DNA of 64,000 bases. It comes from Tenacibaculum sp. Lineage in GTDB: Bacteria > Bacteroidota > Bacteroidia > Flavobacteriales > Flavobacteriaceae. Shown here in pieces: positions 16,380-24,961 of the stretch. Below the pieces are notes generated by a model, which was not told where the DNA came from, searched no databases, and saw nothing but the letters and a program-made list of their open reading frames with translations. Both the position numbers and the translations under genes were made by a program. The stretch lies in contig JAKVCX010000011.1 of the NCBI GenBank assembly GCA_022448525.1, positions 1-64,000 of the forward strand. The letters are read 5' to 3'. Numbering within the stretch: position 1 is the stretch's first letter; each line of letters begins with the position of its first letter.

Positions 16380-17969
16380 TTATTCAAATTCACTTGTAAA
16401 ATGAAGCTTCACTGACGGATATTTACTTTGCGTCATTTGGATAGTGAAAGGAGAATCGGCTAAAAATACCAATTGACCTTGTTTATCTTTTGCCAAGTAA
16501 CGCTGTTTTACTCGTTTAAATTCTTTGAATTCTTCGTTCTTTTCATCTTCAGGTTGTACCCAACATGCTTTATGAACAGAAATGTTTTCATATGTACATT
16601 TTGCTCCGTATTCATGTTCTAAACGATATTGAATTACCTCATACTGTAAAGCTCCGACTGTACCAATAATTCTTCGACCATTCATGTCAAGTGTAAATAA
16701 CTGAGCAACACCTTCATCCATTAATTGATCTAATCCTTTGTATAATTGTTTTGCTTTTAAAGGATCAGCATTATTTACATAACGGAAATGTTCAGGAGAG
16801 AAGCTTGGAATACCTTTAAAGTTTAACTTTTCTCCTTCAGTTAATGTATCTCCAATTTTGAAGTTTCCGGTATCATGTAAACCAACAATATCTCCAGCAA
16901 AAGACTCTTCCACAATTTCTTTTTTCTCTGCGAAGAAAGCATTAGGACTCGAGAATTTTACTTTTTTATTATTTCTAACGTGTAAATATGGAGTGTTCCT
17001 TTTGAATGTTCCAGAAACTATTTTAACGAAGGCCAAACGGTCTCTGTGTTTAGGATCCATATTGGCATGAATCTTAAATACGAATCCTGTTAATTTTTCC
17101 TCTTTTGAATCAACTAAACGTGTATCCGACATTTTAGGTTGTGGATTCGGAGCGATATCAATGAAGCAATCTAATAATTCTTTTACTCCAAAGTTGTTTA
17201 AGGCAGATCCGAAAAATACAGGTTGTAATTTTCCTTCTTCATATTCACTATTGTTGAACTCAGGATAAACCTCATAAACTAATTCTAATTCTTCTCTCAA
17301 TGTATTTGCAGAATCTTCACCAACTAAATTGTCTAATTCAGGATTGTTTACATCGTCAAATTCTACACCCTCAGAAATAGTTTGTTTATTATCTCCAGAG
17401 AAAACGTTGATTTTCTTTCCCCAGATATTATAGATTCCTTTAAAATCGTAACCCATTCCAATAGGGAAACTTAAAGGGGTTACACGTAATCCTAATTTTT
17501 GTTCAACTTCATCTAATAAGTCAAAAGCGTCTTTTCCTTCACGATCTAATTTATTAATAAATACAATCATAGGGATGTTACGCATTCTACAAACTTGAAC
17601 CAATTTTTCAGTTTGTTCCTCAACACCTTTTGCAACATCAATAACAACGATAACACTATCTACAGCAGTTAATGTTCTAAAAGTATCTTCAGCAAAATCC
17701 TTGTGACCAGGAGTATCAAGAATATTGATTTTTCTATCTCTATAGTTAAAAGCTAATACAGAAGTTGCAACGGAAATTCCACGTTGACGTTCGATTTCCA
17801 TAAAATCGGAAGTAGCACCTTTTTTAATCTTATTACTTTTTACCGCACCAGCTTCCTGAATTGCACCACCAAATAAAAGTAATTTCTCTGTTAATGTTGT
17901 TTTACCCGCATCAGGGTGAGATATAATTCCGAATGTTCTCCTTTTCTGTATTTCTTCTAAAAAACTCAT
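16380..17969 (-). CDS. prfC: Peptide chain release factor 3
   Basis: The 529-residue translational GTPase is the standard length for RF3. The G1 loop SHPDAGKTTLTEK is at about 17-29, followed by the switch region with RQRGISV, DTPGHKDF (G3) and NKLDRE (G4). RF3-type domain II and III segments follow (GVAQLFTLDMNGRRIIGTVG, LQYEVIQYRLEHEY). RF3 recycles RF1/RF2 from the ribosome after peptide release. A canonical promoter lies just upstream (17988-18018), and the gene probably leads an operon with the barrel and isomerase genes. Confidence 0.96.
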   Translation of the reverse strand: MSFLEEIQKRRTFGIISHPDAGKTTLTEKLLLFGGAIQEAGAVKSNKIKKGATSDFMEIERQRGISVATSVLAFNYRDRKINILDTPGHKDFAEDTFRTLTAVDSVIVVIDVAKGVEEQTEKLVQVCRMRNIPMIVFINKLDREGKDAFDLLDEVEQKLGLRVTPLSFPIGMGYDFKGIYNIWGKKINVFSGDNKQTISEGVEFDDVNNPELDNLVGEDSANTLREELELVYEVYPEFNNSEYEEGKLQPVFFGSALNNFGVKELLDCFIDIAPNPQPKMSDTRLVDSKEEKLTGFVFKIHANMDPKHRDRLAFVKIVSGTFKRNTPYLHVRNNKKVKFSSPNAFFAEKKEIVEESFAGDIVGLHDTGNFKIGDTLTEGEKLNFKGIPSFSPEHFRYVNNADPLKAKQLYKGLDQLMDEGVAQLFTLDMNGRRIIGTVGALQYEVIQYRLEHEYGAKCTYENISVHKACWVQPEDEKNEEFKEFKRVKQRYLAKDKQGQLVFLADSPFTIQMTQSKYPSVKLHFTSEFE

Positions 17970-17987
17970 CTATAAATTTTGAAGCGA

Positions 17988-18018
17988 CAAAGTTAGCTTT
18001 TTAAAAAAAGATGAACAA
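17988..18018 (-). promoter_or_regulatory. Bacteroidota-type promoter of prfC
   Basis: On the minus strand TTG (18016-18018), 20 bases and TAACTTTG (17988-17995) match the TTG-N(17-23)-TAnnTTTG consensus. The ATG follows 18 bases downstream. Confidence 0.75.
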
Positions 18019-18025
18019 TATGGAT

Positions 18026-18730
18026 TTAAGATACTTCGCTTTTTATATTAACATTTTTTTGATCTAAATATTTTTGAACTTCTCCATGGATACATTCTAT
18101 TGTATTCTGGTTATCTAAGTCAAAATAATTAGAGCCACCAGTAGCCAATGAAAGGAAACCTATTATATCAGAATTTGTTTCTTTTTTTACTAATGACCAA
18201 TATTCATATAGTAGATTAAAAAGATATTTCTCTTTTTCTAATTCTTCTCTTGCTAAGGAATATTCTAAATTACTATAATCAACTTTTCTTAAGTCTAAAA
18301 TTTGTTTAAGTAGATTTTCAAATTCATCTAGATCAAAATGTAAGCTTAACTCAAGACGTTCAATTTTATCTTCATTATAAAAATCAGGATTTGGTTCAAC
18401 AAAAAGATAAATTTCATTTGGATATATGTTATACCAAAGATTTATAACTTTTAATGAATCTTTTTCTGAAGCTATTTTGTACTTAAATTGATCTGTATGG
18501 ATTTTGTAGAAAAATTCGTTTAAACGATCTTCAAAGCTTTTTAAAATAATGGATTCAAATAATTCGTCTCTTAATTCCCAAAAAAAATCTAATTCATAAA
18601 CGTCTGTTCCTTCTGTAAAATCTAAATCATCTAGAACTTCTTCTTTTGATAATTTGTAAACTTTTTGTTTGTAAGTGTTTTTGGATACTAAAACTTTATA
18701 ATTAATAAGGAAGTCTTTTTCGTTTTCCAT
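18026..18730 (-). CDS. Acidic cytosolic protein of unknown function
   Basis: This 234-residue protein has no signal peptide or membrane segment. It is strongly acidic and rich in Leu, Tyr and Phe, with predicted helices such as about 140-185 (LEEKEKY-like stretches) and an acidic N-terminal third (LSKEEVLDDLDFTEGTD). I see no known catalytic motif. It follows the cyclophilin-type lipoprotein gene by 12 bases and so is probably co-expressed with it. prfC, downstream, has its own promoter in the 56-base gap. Confidence 0.75.
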   Translation of the reverse strand: MENEKDFLINYKVLVSKNTYKQKVYKLSKEEVLDDLDFTEGTDVYELDFFWELRDELFESIILKSFEDRLNEFFYKIHTDQFKYKIASEKDSLKVINLWYNIYPNEIYLFVEPNPDFYNEDKIERLELSLHFDLDEFENLLKQILDLRKVDYSNLEYSLAREELEKEKYLFNLLYEYWSLVKKETNSDIIGFLSLATGGSNYFDLDNQNTIECIHGEVQKYLDQKNVNIKSEVS

Positions 18731-18742
18731 TAGCGTTTTAAA

Positions 18743-19459
18743 TTATTTTACAACTTCAATTTTCATTGGAATATCAATTACAGGCCATTCACTTCTTCCA
18801 GTTTCAACTTTTGAAATTTTTCTAACCGAAGAGTAACCAGAAATAACTTCCCCAAAAACAGTATATTCTCCGTCTAAATGTGGTGCTCCTTGCTTATCAC
18901 AAATGATATAAAAGTTAAAAGGATTTGATTTTTTATACGGGTTATATTCTAACTGTCTTGCTAAGGCTAATGAACCGTAAACATGCTTCCTTTTCTTTGA
19001 CATCTCCGCAGGAATTCTGTAATTTTTGTATTTATTTTTTATATCTGTAGATTCTTGTCCGTCTGATTCTCCTCCTTGTATAGCCATATCGCCAGCAATT
19101 CTATGGAATACAGTTGTATCGAAATATCCAATTTTAATTAAGAATAAAAAACTAGCTCTATGTAATGGAGTTTCTTTAAATAATCGGAGTTTGATTTTTC
19201 CAAATTTTGTAGTAATAACTACAATTGTTTCCTTGTTTTGTTTTCCATATTCAGTTAAAAAAGCTTTTACATTTTTATGATTTAAACTATCCCAAGGTTT
19301 TTCGATAATTTCTTGTACTACCTTTTTAATTTCAATGGAGTCTTTCTTAACTGGTATAGTTTTCTTAATTTCTTCTTTTGGTTCCTTTTTAGGTTCTTCT
19401 TTACAATTATAAAAGGTTATGAATAAGAATGTGAAAACTATAATTTTAAACAATTTCAT
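18743..19459 (-). CDS. Cyclophilin-type peptidyl-prolyl isomerase lipoprotein
   Basis: The 238-residue protein has a lipoprotein signal with its lipid cysteine at residue 19 (TFYNC), a Lys/Glu-rich linker (20-50) and a cyclophilin domain (about 75-237). Conserved segments are FHRIAGDMAIQGGESDG, then FNFYIICDKQGAPHLDGEYTVFG split over two strands. The usual NSQFF motif is replaced by NPFNFYI, a known variation in Bacteroidota. It would fold proteins in the periplasm, attached to a membrane. It has its own promoter at 19483-19490 and is divergent from idi. Confidence 0.9.
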   Translation of the reverse strand: MKLFKIIVFTFLFITFYNCKEEPKKEPKEEIKKTIPVKKDSIEIKKVVQEIIEKPWDSLNHKNVKAFLTEYGKQNKETIVVITTKFGKIKLRLFKETPLHRASFLFLIKIGYFDTTVFHRIAGDMAIQGGESDGQESTDIKNKYKNYRIPAEMSKKRKHVYGSLALARQLEYNPYKKSNPFNFYIICDKQGAPHLDGEYTVFGEVISGYSSVRKISKVETGRSEWPVIDIPMKIEVVK

Positions 19460-19482
19460 AAAGACTTGATTTATTTGGCCTA

Positions 19483-19490
19483 CAAATATA
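19483..19490 (-). promoter_or_regulatory. -7 promoter element of the cyclophilin lipoprotein gene
   Basis: TATATTTG on the minus strand matches TAnnTTTG and lies 24 bases upstream of the ATG. I see no clear -33 TTG at the expected distance. Confidence 0.55.
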
Positions 19491-19548
19491 GTTGATGTAA
19501 TTATAAGAATGATTTATCAGTAATTTTTTATTAGCGTGACTATTTTAG

Positions 19549-19556
19549 TATTTTTG
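19549..19556 (+). promoter_or_regulatory. -7 promoter element of idi
   Basis: TATTTTTG matches TAnnTTTG. Only seven bases separate it from the idi ATG, so the mRNA should have almost no leader. Confidence 0.55.
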
Positions 19557-19563
19557 TCTATAT

Positions 19564-20088
19564 ATGGTAGAAAATGTAATTTTAGTAGATGAGCAGGATA
19601 ATGAAGTAGGGTTTATGGAGAAGATTGAAGCTCATGAAAAAGCTTTGCTTCATAGAGCTTTCTCAGTTTTTGTTTTTAATGATAACAATGAATTAATGCT
19701 TCAACAGAGAGCAAAAAGTAAATACCATTCTCCTTTGCTATGGACAAATACTTGTTGTTCTCACCAAAGAAAAGGAGAATCAAATATTTCGGCAGGAAAA
19801 AGAAGACTGCAGGAAGAAATGGGATTTACTTGTGAATTAGAAGAAGTTTTTTCATTTATATATAAAGCTCCTTTCGATAATGGATTAACAGAACATGAAT
19901 TGGATCATGTTATGATTGGGAAATATAATGGAGAACCAGTTGTGAATCCGGAAGAAGTAGAAAGTTATAAGTGGATGAAATTGGAAGCAGTGAAAAATGA
20001 TATTGAAAATAATCCTGATGCTTATACAGCTTGGTTCAAGATTATTTTTGAAAAGTCGTACGAGAAAATAGCTAACTTTAATTTTTAG
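19564..20088 (+). CDS. idi: Isopentenyl-diphosphate delta-isomerase, type 1
   Basis: The 174-residue Nudix-fold enzyme interconverts isopentenyl and dimethylallyl diphosphate. Type 1 signature residues are present: metal ligands His24, His30 and His67; the catalytic cysteine in NTCCSHQ (Cys65); and Glu110 and Glu112 in TEHELDHV. Length is normal. The protein is cytosolic and feeds menaquinone, carotenoid and undecaprenyl synthesis. It starts a rightward run with the pterin synthase and manA, separated by only 6 and 0 bases, which form an operon without an obvious shared pathway. Confidence 0.95.
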   Translation: MVENVILVDEQDNEVGFMEKIEAHEKALLHRAFSVFVFNDNNELMLQQRAKSKYHSPLLWTNTCCSHQRKGESNISAGKRRLQEEMGFTCELEEVFSFIYKAPFDNGLTEHELDHVMIGKYNGEPVVNPEEVESYKWMKLEAVKNDIENNPDAYTAWFKIIFEKSYEKIANFNF

Positions 20089-20094
20089 TATTTA

Positions 20095-20508
20095 ATGCCA
20101 AGAGTAACGGTACACAGAAAAGCCCATTTTAATGCGGCGCATCGATTATACAGAAAAGATTGGTCGAACGAAAAAAACTTTGAGGTTTTTAATAAATGTA
20201 GTAATGAATATTTTCATGGTCATAATTACGAATTAATTGTATCTTTAACAGGAGAGATCAATCCAGACACTGGCTATGTTTATGATTTAGGACATTTAAA
20301 GCAAATCATAAAAGAAGAAGTAGAAGAACCTTTTGATCATAAAAACCTTAACATAGAGGTAGAAGAATTCAAAAATTTGAACCCTACTGCTGAAAATATT
20401 TCAGTTGTTATTTATGACAAGTTGCGTAAAATTATTCCAGATACTTTAGATATGGAAATTACGCTGTATGAAACCCCGAGAAACTTTGTAACCTATTCAG
20501 GAAACTAA
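20095..20508 (+). CDS. 6-pyruvoyl-tetrahydropterin synthase family protein (PTPS type)
   Basis: The 137-residue T-fold enzyme has zinc histidines His16, His41 and His43 (FHGHNY), catalytic Cys35, the DH pair in FDHKNLN (81-82) and PTAENI. The spacing between the catalytic cysteine and the HGH motif is C-x5-HGH, as in animal-type PTPS that makes 6-pyruvoyl-tetrahydropterin for biopterin. QueD of the queuosine pathway has C-x3-HGH. A biopterin-type or dual role is therefore more likely than a pure QueD role, though automatic annotation may call it QueD. It lies between idi and manA. Confidence 0.88.
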   Translation: MPRVTVHRKAHFNAAHRLYRKDWSNEKNFEVFNKCSNEYFHGHNYELIVSLTGEINPDTGYVYDLGHLKQIIKEEVEEPFDHKNLNIEVEEFKNLNPTAENISVVIYDKLRKIIPDTLDMEITLYETPRNFVTYSGN

Positions 20509-21489
20509 ATGCGTACATTAAACCAATTTATTAAGTTCGAACCAATTCTTAAAGAAAAGATTTGGGGAGGAGAAAAACTTGCGAATCTTTTAAATAAACA
20601 ATCTAATAAACCAAATGTTGGGGAAAGTTGGGAAGTATCCGATGTAGAAGGTGATACATCAATTGTATCTAATGGTGAATTAAAAGGAAAGAATTTAAAA
20701 GAACTAATCGAACTTTATAAATCAGATTTAGTTGGCGAACAAATTTTTAAAAACTTTGGGAACAAGTTTCCTTTGCTTATAAAATATATTGATGCTAAAG
20801 AAGCATTGAGTATTCAGTTGCATCCTAATGATAAATTGGCTCAAGAACGACACAATTCTTTCGGTAAAACAGAAATGTGGTATGTGATGCAAGCTGATGA
20901 TAAAGCAAATTTGATAGTAGGATTTCAAAAAGATAGTGATAAAGAAGAATATGTTCAACATTTAGAAAACAAAAAACTTTTAGATATTCTTAATGTTGAT
21001 GAGGTAAGTAGTGGAGATGTATATTTCATTCCAACAGGGAGAATTCATGCTATTGGAGCAGGAGTATTGCTAGCTGAAATTCAACAAACTTCAGATATTA
21101 CTTATCGTATTTATGATTGGGATCGACAAGATGATCAAGGAAATTATAGAGAACTTCATACAGAGTTAGCTCTTGATGCAATTGATTATAAATCTCAAGA
21201 AAGGTATTCAACGGCTTATGATAAGAAAGAAAATTCAGCTTTAGAAATAGTTTCTTGTCCTTATTTTACTACAAATGTTTTGCCTTTAAATGGAAGTATT
21301 GAGGTTAATCACAATGATAAAGATAGTTTCATAATTTACATGTGTGTAGAAGGTGAAGTTACATTCAGTAACGATTTGAATAAAGAAACTATTAAAATGG
21401 GAGAAACGATTTTAATTCCAGCAAAAATCAAAGATTTTACGATTGCTTCTTCAGTAAAATCAGAGCTTTTAGAAGTATATATAAAGTAA
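20509..21489 (+). CDS. manA: Mannose-6-phosphate isomerase, class I
   Basis: This 326-residue cupin enzyme interconverts mannose-6-phosphate and fructose-6-phosphate. Zinc-site segments are SIQLHPND (about 101-108) and GKTEMWYV with its Glu, and the substrate-site region has EIQQTSDITYRIYDWDR. A second cupin occupies the C-terminal third. The length fits the short bacterial class. The start codon follows directly on the stop of the pterin synthase gene with no spacer. A terminator overlaps its stop codon. A role in mannose use fits the beta-mannosidase elsewhere in the window. Confidence 0.94.
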   Translation: MRTLNQFIKFEPILKEKIWGGEKLANLLNKQSNKPNVGESWEVSDVEGDTSIVSNGELKGKNLKELIELYKSDLVGEQIFKNFGNKFPLLIKYIDAKEALSIQLHPNDKLAQERHNSFGKTEMWYVMQADDKANLIVGFQKDSDKEEYVQHLENKKLLDILNVDEVSSGDVYFIPTGRIHAIGAGVLLAEIQQTSDITYRIYDWDRQDDQGNYRELHTELALDAIDYKSQERYSTAYDKKENSALEIVSCPYFTTNVLPLNGSIEVNHNDKDSFIIYMCVEGEVTFSNDLNKETIKMGETILIPAKIKDFTIASSVKSELLEVYIK

Positions 21490-21524
21490 AAAGCTCGAGC
21501 GTTTTAAATGTCCCGAGCTTTTTA
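21488..21524 (+). terminator. Intrinsic terminator after manA
   Basis: A 10-bp stem AAAAAGCTCG/CGAGCTTTTT with a 16-base loop overlaps the last base pairs of the manA stop codon and ends in a T run. Confidence 0.75.
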
Positions 21525-21669
21525 ACAAACAAACCAAATTAACTTACAAAAGAATCTATTCAAACTTAACGGGTTTATAATCAGTGGCAAAACCAAGTCC
21601 GTAGTTTAAATGTTAAAGTTTTACCTTTTTAACATTTATTCAATCCTATTTTCAGAATATGGAAATATG

Positions 21670-21677
21670 TATCTTTG
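21670..21677 (+). promoter_or_regulatory. -7 promoter element of kdsB
   Basis: TATCTTTG matches TAnnTTTG and lies 21 bases before the ATG at 21699. It also overlaps an upstream in-frame start candidate at 21675, which it rules out. Confidence 0.6.
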
Positions 21678-21698
21678 ACCTATTCTAATTCACATTTT

Positions 21699-22436
21699 AT
21701 GAAGATCATCGCGATGATTCCAGCTCGATATAATGCGAGTCGTTTCCCAGGAAAATTATTGAAAAACTTAGGAGGAAAATCTGTAATTGTAAGAACTTAT
21801 GAAAGTGCTGTTCAAACAAATCTTTTCGACGAGGTGTATGTTGTTACTGATTCCGATGTAATTTTCAAGGAAATAGAAAGTGTAGGAGGAAAGGTAATTA
21901 TGAGTCAAAAAGAACACGATTGTGGATCTGATCGAATTGCTGAAGCGGTTGAAAATATGAATGTTGATGTAGTTGTGAATGTTCAAGGAGATGAACCATT
22001 TATAGATAAAGTTTCTTTAGAGAAGTTAATTCAAGTTTTTCATGAAGATACAGATCAGCAAATTGATTTAGCTTCTTTGAAAGTAAGAATGTTAGAAAAA
22101 GAAGATATTCAAAATCCTAACAATGTAAAAGTAATAACGGATGTGAATAATTTCGCTATTTATTTTTCTCGATCGGTAATTCCTTATCACAGAGATCAAG
22201 ATATTCAGGCTACTTATTTTAAACATAAAGGTGTATATGCATTCAGGAAAAATGCCTTAATGGATTTTTATACAACACCAATGACTCCTTTAGAAGCTAC
22301 TGAAAAAATTGAAGCAATTCGTTATTTAGAAGTTGGAAAGAAAATAAAAATGATAGAAACAACGGTAGAATCTATTGGAATCGATACTCCAGAAGATTTA
22401 GAGAAAGCCATTAAAATATTGAATGAAAATGAATAG
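21699..22436 (+). CDS. kdsB: 3-deoxy-manno-octulosonate cytidylyltransferase
   Basis: The 245-residue enzyme activates Kdo with CTP for lipopolysaccharide inner-core synthesis. Family motifs are [15 protein letters not shown] at 6-20, DEVYVVTDS, the substrate site NVQGDEPF and the C-terminal [11 protein letters not shown]. Length is standard. I chose the ATG at 21699, which begins [10 protein letters not shown] like other KdsB proteins. The candidate at 21675 sits inside the promoter element. The 3' end overlaps the HAD gene by 14 bases, so the two are coupled. Confidence 0.95.
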   Translation: MKIIAMIPARYNASRFPGKLLKNLGGKSVIVRTYESAVQTNLFDEVYVVTDSDVIFKEIESVGGKVIMSQKEHDCGSDRIAEAVENMNVDVVVNVQGDEPFIDKVSLEKLIQVFHEDTDQQIDLASLKVRMLEKEDIQNPNNVKVITDVNNFAIYFSRSVIPYHRDQDIQATYFKHKGVYAFRKNALMDFYTTPMTPLEATEKIEAIRYLEVGKKIKMIETTVESIGIDTPEDLEKAIKILNENE

Positions 22437-23121
22437 TAATATTAAAGTAATTGCTTTTGATGCAGATGATACTTTATGGGTAAATGAAACTTATTTTCGT
22501 GATGCTGAAAATGAATTTGCTCAACTGTTGAATGATTATGAAACTGAAAATAAGATTCATCAAGAGTTATTTAAAAAAGAAATTGAGAATTTAAAGCACT
22601 ATGGTTATGGAGTAAAAGGCTTTATGCTATCTATGATCGAATGTGCTCTTGAATTATCAAATAATCAGATTGATCCAAAAACGATTAATAAGATTCTAGA
22701 AATAGGAAAAGAAATGCTTGAGAAACCAATAGAGTTATTGGATGGAGTAGAAGAGGTCTTAAAATCTTTATATGGTAAATATAAATTAATTGTTGCAACT
22801 AAAGGAGATTTATTAGATCAGGAAAGAAAATTGGAAAGATCAGGAATACTCAAATATTTTCATCATGTGGAGGTAATGAGCGAGAAAAAAGTTCCAGATT
22901 ATAAAAAGTTAATGGGGCATTTAGATATTGATCCTTCCGAGTTATTAATGATAGGGAATTCCTTAAAATCTGATGTGTTACCTCTAATTGAAATCGGAGC
23001 TTCAGCAATTCATATTCCTTTTCATACAACTTGGGCTCATGAAGAAGTTAATGAGCAACAATCAAGAAATAAGGATTTTAAAACATTATCAAATATTAGG
23101 GAGGTTTTAGAGGTGTTATAA
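22423..23121 (+). CDS. HAD family hydrolase
   Basis: The 232-residue phosphatase-like protein has the four HAD motifs: FDADDTLW near the N-terminus (nucleophile Asp and acid Asp), a Thr in VATKGD, a Lys in [10 protein letters not shown], and GNSLKSD as the final metal motif. A helical cap lies between the first two. Its position directly after kdsB recalls KdsC, the Kdo-8-phosphate phosphatase. KdsC lacks this large cap, however, so a YjjG-like broad phosphatase is more likely. An alternative ATG at 22429 would shorten it by two residues. It overlaps the next gene by one base (TAATG). Confidence 0.88.
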   Translation: MKMNSNIKVIAFDADDTLWVNETYFRDAENEFAQLLNDYETENKIHQELFKKEIENLKHYGYGVKGFMLSMIECALELSNNQIDPKTINKILEIGKEMLEKPIELLDGVEEVLKSLYGKYKLIVATKGDLLDQERKLERSGILKYFHHVEVMSEKKVPDYKKLMGHLDIDPSELLMIGNSLKSDVLPLIEIGASAIHIPFHTTWAHEEVNEQQSRNKDFKTLSNIREVLEVL

Positions 23122-23750
23122 TGAAGAGGTATTTAGATATTGAAAATTGGAATAGAAAAGAATTATTTCAACATTTTAGAACTTTAGAAAATCCAAGTTT
23201 TGCGATAACAGCTAATGTTGACGTAACAAATGCTTATAAGTCAGCTAAACGAAGAAATGAATCTTTCTTTGTTGTTTATTTACATGCTTGTTTAAAAGCT
23301 TTAAATACTATTGAAAATTTTAAATATAGAATCGAGGATAGTAAAGTTGCGATTTATGATGCTATTCATGCTTCTGCCACCATTTTGAGAGAAGATAAGA
23401 CTTTCGGATTTTCATTTATTGATTTTAATGAGGATTTTGAGATTTTCAAAGAAAACTTTCTTTTAGAGAAAGATCGAATTTTAAACTCCACAAATTTATT
23501 TCCTCCTAAGTATTCATTGGGTTGTATTCATTGTTCAGCGTTACCTTGGGTTCATTTTACAGGGCATAAAGAACCGGTTTCAGGCAATAAAGATGATAGC
23601 GTTCCTCAATTGGCATTTGGTAAAATAAAGATGGAAGGAGAAGAAATTTTAATGCCAGTTTCTGTAAATGTGAATCATGCTTTGGTAGATGGGTATCATG
23701 TTGGTCAGTTTTTTGAAAATTTTCAGAATGAATTAGATAAAATGGATTAA
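23121..23750 (+). CDS. Chloramphenicol acetyltransferase-like protein
   Basis: This 209-residue protein matches the CatA-type acetyltransferase fold. It has the active-site motif HALVDG (His186, Asp190) and a family-like central stretch (FGFSFIDFNEDFEIF, CSALPWVHFTG). CatA enzymes acetylate chloramphenicol as trimers, but chromosomal homologues in Bacteroidota are common and often have unknown substrates, so I do not assign resistance. It is coupled to the HAD gene by a TAATG overlap. Base composition is like its neighbours, with no sign of recent transfer. Confidence 0.88.
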   Translation: MKRYLDIENWNRKELFQHFRTLENPSFAITANVDVTNAYKSAKRRNESFFVVYLHACLKALNTIENFKYRIEDSKVAIYDAIHASATILREDKTFGFSFIDFNEDFEIFKENFLLEKDRILNSTNLFPPKYSLGCIHCSALPWVHFTGHKEPVSGNKDDSVPQLAFGKIKMEGEEILMPVSVNVNHALVDGYHVGQFFENFQNELDKMD

Positions 23751-23755
23751 TTTTG
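23748..23755 (+). promoter_or_regulatory. -7 promoter element before the 88-residue protein
   Basis: TAATTTTG matches TAnnTTTG. It begins at the end of the acetyltransferase gene and ends 15 bases before the ATG at 23771. It overlaps an in-frame TTG at 23753, excluding that start. Confidence 0.6.
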
Positions 23756-23770
23756 CATAAAAATATAATT

Positions 23771-24037
23771 ATGGCAAGTGTTAAAAATTTAAAGAAAGAC
23801 ATTAACTATACTTTAGGTGATTTATATGATATCTGTGTTTTAAACTCAAATTTAAATCCTAATATCGATTCAAAGAAGACTGATGAGTTAATTGAAGAAT
23901 TATTTACAATTCACGATGAGTTAATTGAAAAAATTAATGTTAAAGATGTCGACAATAAAAAAGCACATTTTAAATCTCTTAATGTTGAGCTAGAAACCAG
24001 AGCTACGGCATTTATCGATAAATTAAATGCTTTATAA
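23771..24037 (+). CDS. Small helical cytosolic protein of unknown function
   Basis: The 88-residue protein has no signal peptide or membrane segment and is predicted all-helical with alternating Lys/Asp/Glu and Leu. It starts MASVKNLKKDINYTLGD and ends RATAFIDKLNAL. I recall similar short conserved proteins in Flavobacteriaceae but no function. Promoter position decides the ATG at 23771 over the TTG at 23753. A strong terminator follows, so it is probably a single-gene transcript. Confidence 0.75.
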   Translation: MASVKNLKKDINYTLGDLYDICVLNSNLNPNIDSKKTDELIEELFTIHDELIEKINVKDVDNKKAHFKSLNVELETRATAFIDKLNAL

Positions 24038-24059
24038 AACGTAATAATTTATGTATATG

Positions 24060-24093
24060 AAGTCGGTTTCTTTAAGAAATCGACTTTTTTTTT
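24060..24093 (+). terminator. Intrinsic terminator
   Basis: A 13-bp stem (24060-24086, one GU pair, very short loop) ends in a run of nine T. It follows the 88-residue protein gene by 22 bases. Confidence 0.85.
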
Positions 24094-24159
24094 GATAGAA
24101 ATTTAACAAATCGTATTAAACAATTTCGTATATTTAGAATGTAACTTTAATACCCTATT

Positions 24160-24357
24160 ATGCCAAGAGCAATGTTCGAGTACACTAAAACCGTACTTAA
24201 AAAAGTTAGCTTTAATGCAGAATTATTTTGTAAAGAACTAGAAAAGGCTGTAAATAGATTGTTACCGTACGAGGTTGAAGAACTCGTAATTTGGTTGAAA
24301 CAATATACAGCTAATAAGCCAGAACTACATATGTGTATGGCTGTTGTAAAAAAATAG
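24160..24357 (+). CDS. Small conserved-type protein of unknown function
   Basis: The 65-residue basic protein begins MPRAMFEYTKTVLKKVSF and contains LLPYEVEELVIWLKQYT. It has no signal or membrane segment and looks helical. It resembles short flavobacterial proteins of the form TKTVLxKVSFD, which I recall only as hypothetical. A TAnnTTTG-like element (TAACTTTA, 24142-24149) lies 10 bases upstream, and a clear terminator follows, which supports a real monocistronic gene. Confidence 0.72.
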   Translation: MPRAMFEYTKTVLKKVSFNAELFCKELEKAVNRLLPYEVEELVIWLKQYTANKPELHMCMAVVKK

Positions 24358-24402
24358 TATTAAGAAACTATTGTAAACATCTAAAAACAAAAAACATTAA
24401 AT

Positions 24403-24437
24403 AAAAAAGGAGCATTCATAAAATGCTCCTTTTTTAT
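24403..24437. terminator. Bidirectional intrinsic terminator
   Basis: The stem AAAAAAGGAGCATT with its complement around a 5-base loop has A and T runs on its sides. It serves the 65-residue protein gene (+) and the converging ECF-operon gene (-). Confidence 0.85.
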
Positions 24438-24456
24438 TTGTTAACTATTTATAAAG

Positions 24457-24918
24457 TTATCTTCTTCTATTCTTTCTTCTGTCTTTTAATCGCTCCATTA
24501 AACGTTTGTTGAACTCGTGTTCTGCGATTTCTAAAAGTAGAACTTTTTTAGCAGGTAAAATATCTACGATGCTATTATGAAAAGTTGTTTTATTATCATA
24601 TTGAGCTTTTCTAATATCACGCATAGTAGTTAAAAAACTTTCCGCTTGGCTATTACTGATTTTATCAATACCACCAGCAGCTTTAACTTTATTTCTAATT
24701 TCTTTTTTCTCTCTTCTATGTAAAGAGAATTTTGTTTTTTCATATTGATTGTATACTGGCCAGAACTTAGCTGCCTCACTTTCACTTAAGTTCAGTTTTT
24801 CTGTAATAAAAGCAATTTTATAGGCTTTTATTTTGGGATTTCCTGGACCTCCGCCACGTTGAGCATACGATTGAAATGCGAAAAGACATAATGTAGTTAA
24901 AAGTAGTATTCTCTTCAT
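24457..24918 (-). CDS. Secreted protein of an ECF sigma operon (annotated in relatives as sigma sensor)
   Basis: This 153-residue protein has a signal peptide (MKRILLLTTLCLFAF, cleavage after AYAQ-like SYAQ), a Gly-rich start (RGGGPGNP) and a helical body. Within the body are EKLNLSESEAAKFWPVYNQY and a very basic end (RLKDRRKNRRR). Its helices resemble Spy/LTxxQ-type periplasmic proteins. Flavobacterial homologues in this position are called sensor of ECF-type sigma factor, without mechanism. I start at 24918 because the signal peptide begins there. An upstream ATG at 24984 would overlap the anti-sigma gene and bury the signal peptide. Confidence 0.78.
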   Translation of the reverse strand: MKRILLLTTLCLFAFQSYAQRGGGPGNPKIKAYKIAFITEKLNLSESEAAKFWPVYNQYEKTKFSLHRREKKEIRNKVKAAGGIDKISNSQAESFLTTMRDIRKAQYDNKTTFHNSIVDILPAKKVLLLEIAEHEFNKRLMERLKDRRKNRRR

Positions 24919-24961
24919 TTGCGATTGCTTTATTATACGAAACTGTGCTTTCATTGTTTTA

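Noticed and set aside
23121..23750. Acquired chloramphenicol resistance gene
   Set aside because: The active site is intact, but base composition matches the neighbours, it is coupled to the HAD gene, and no mobile element is nearby. Chromosomal CAT-like proteins are common.
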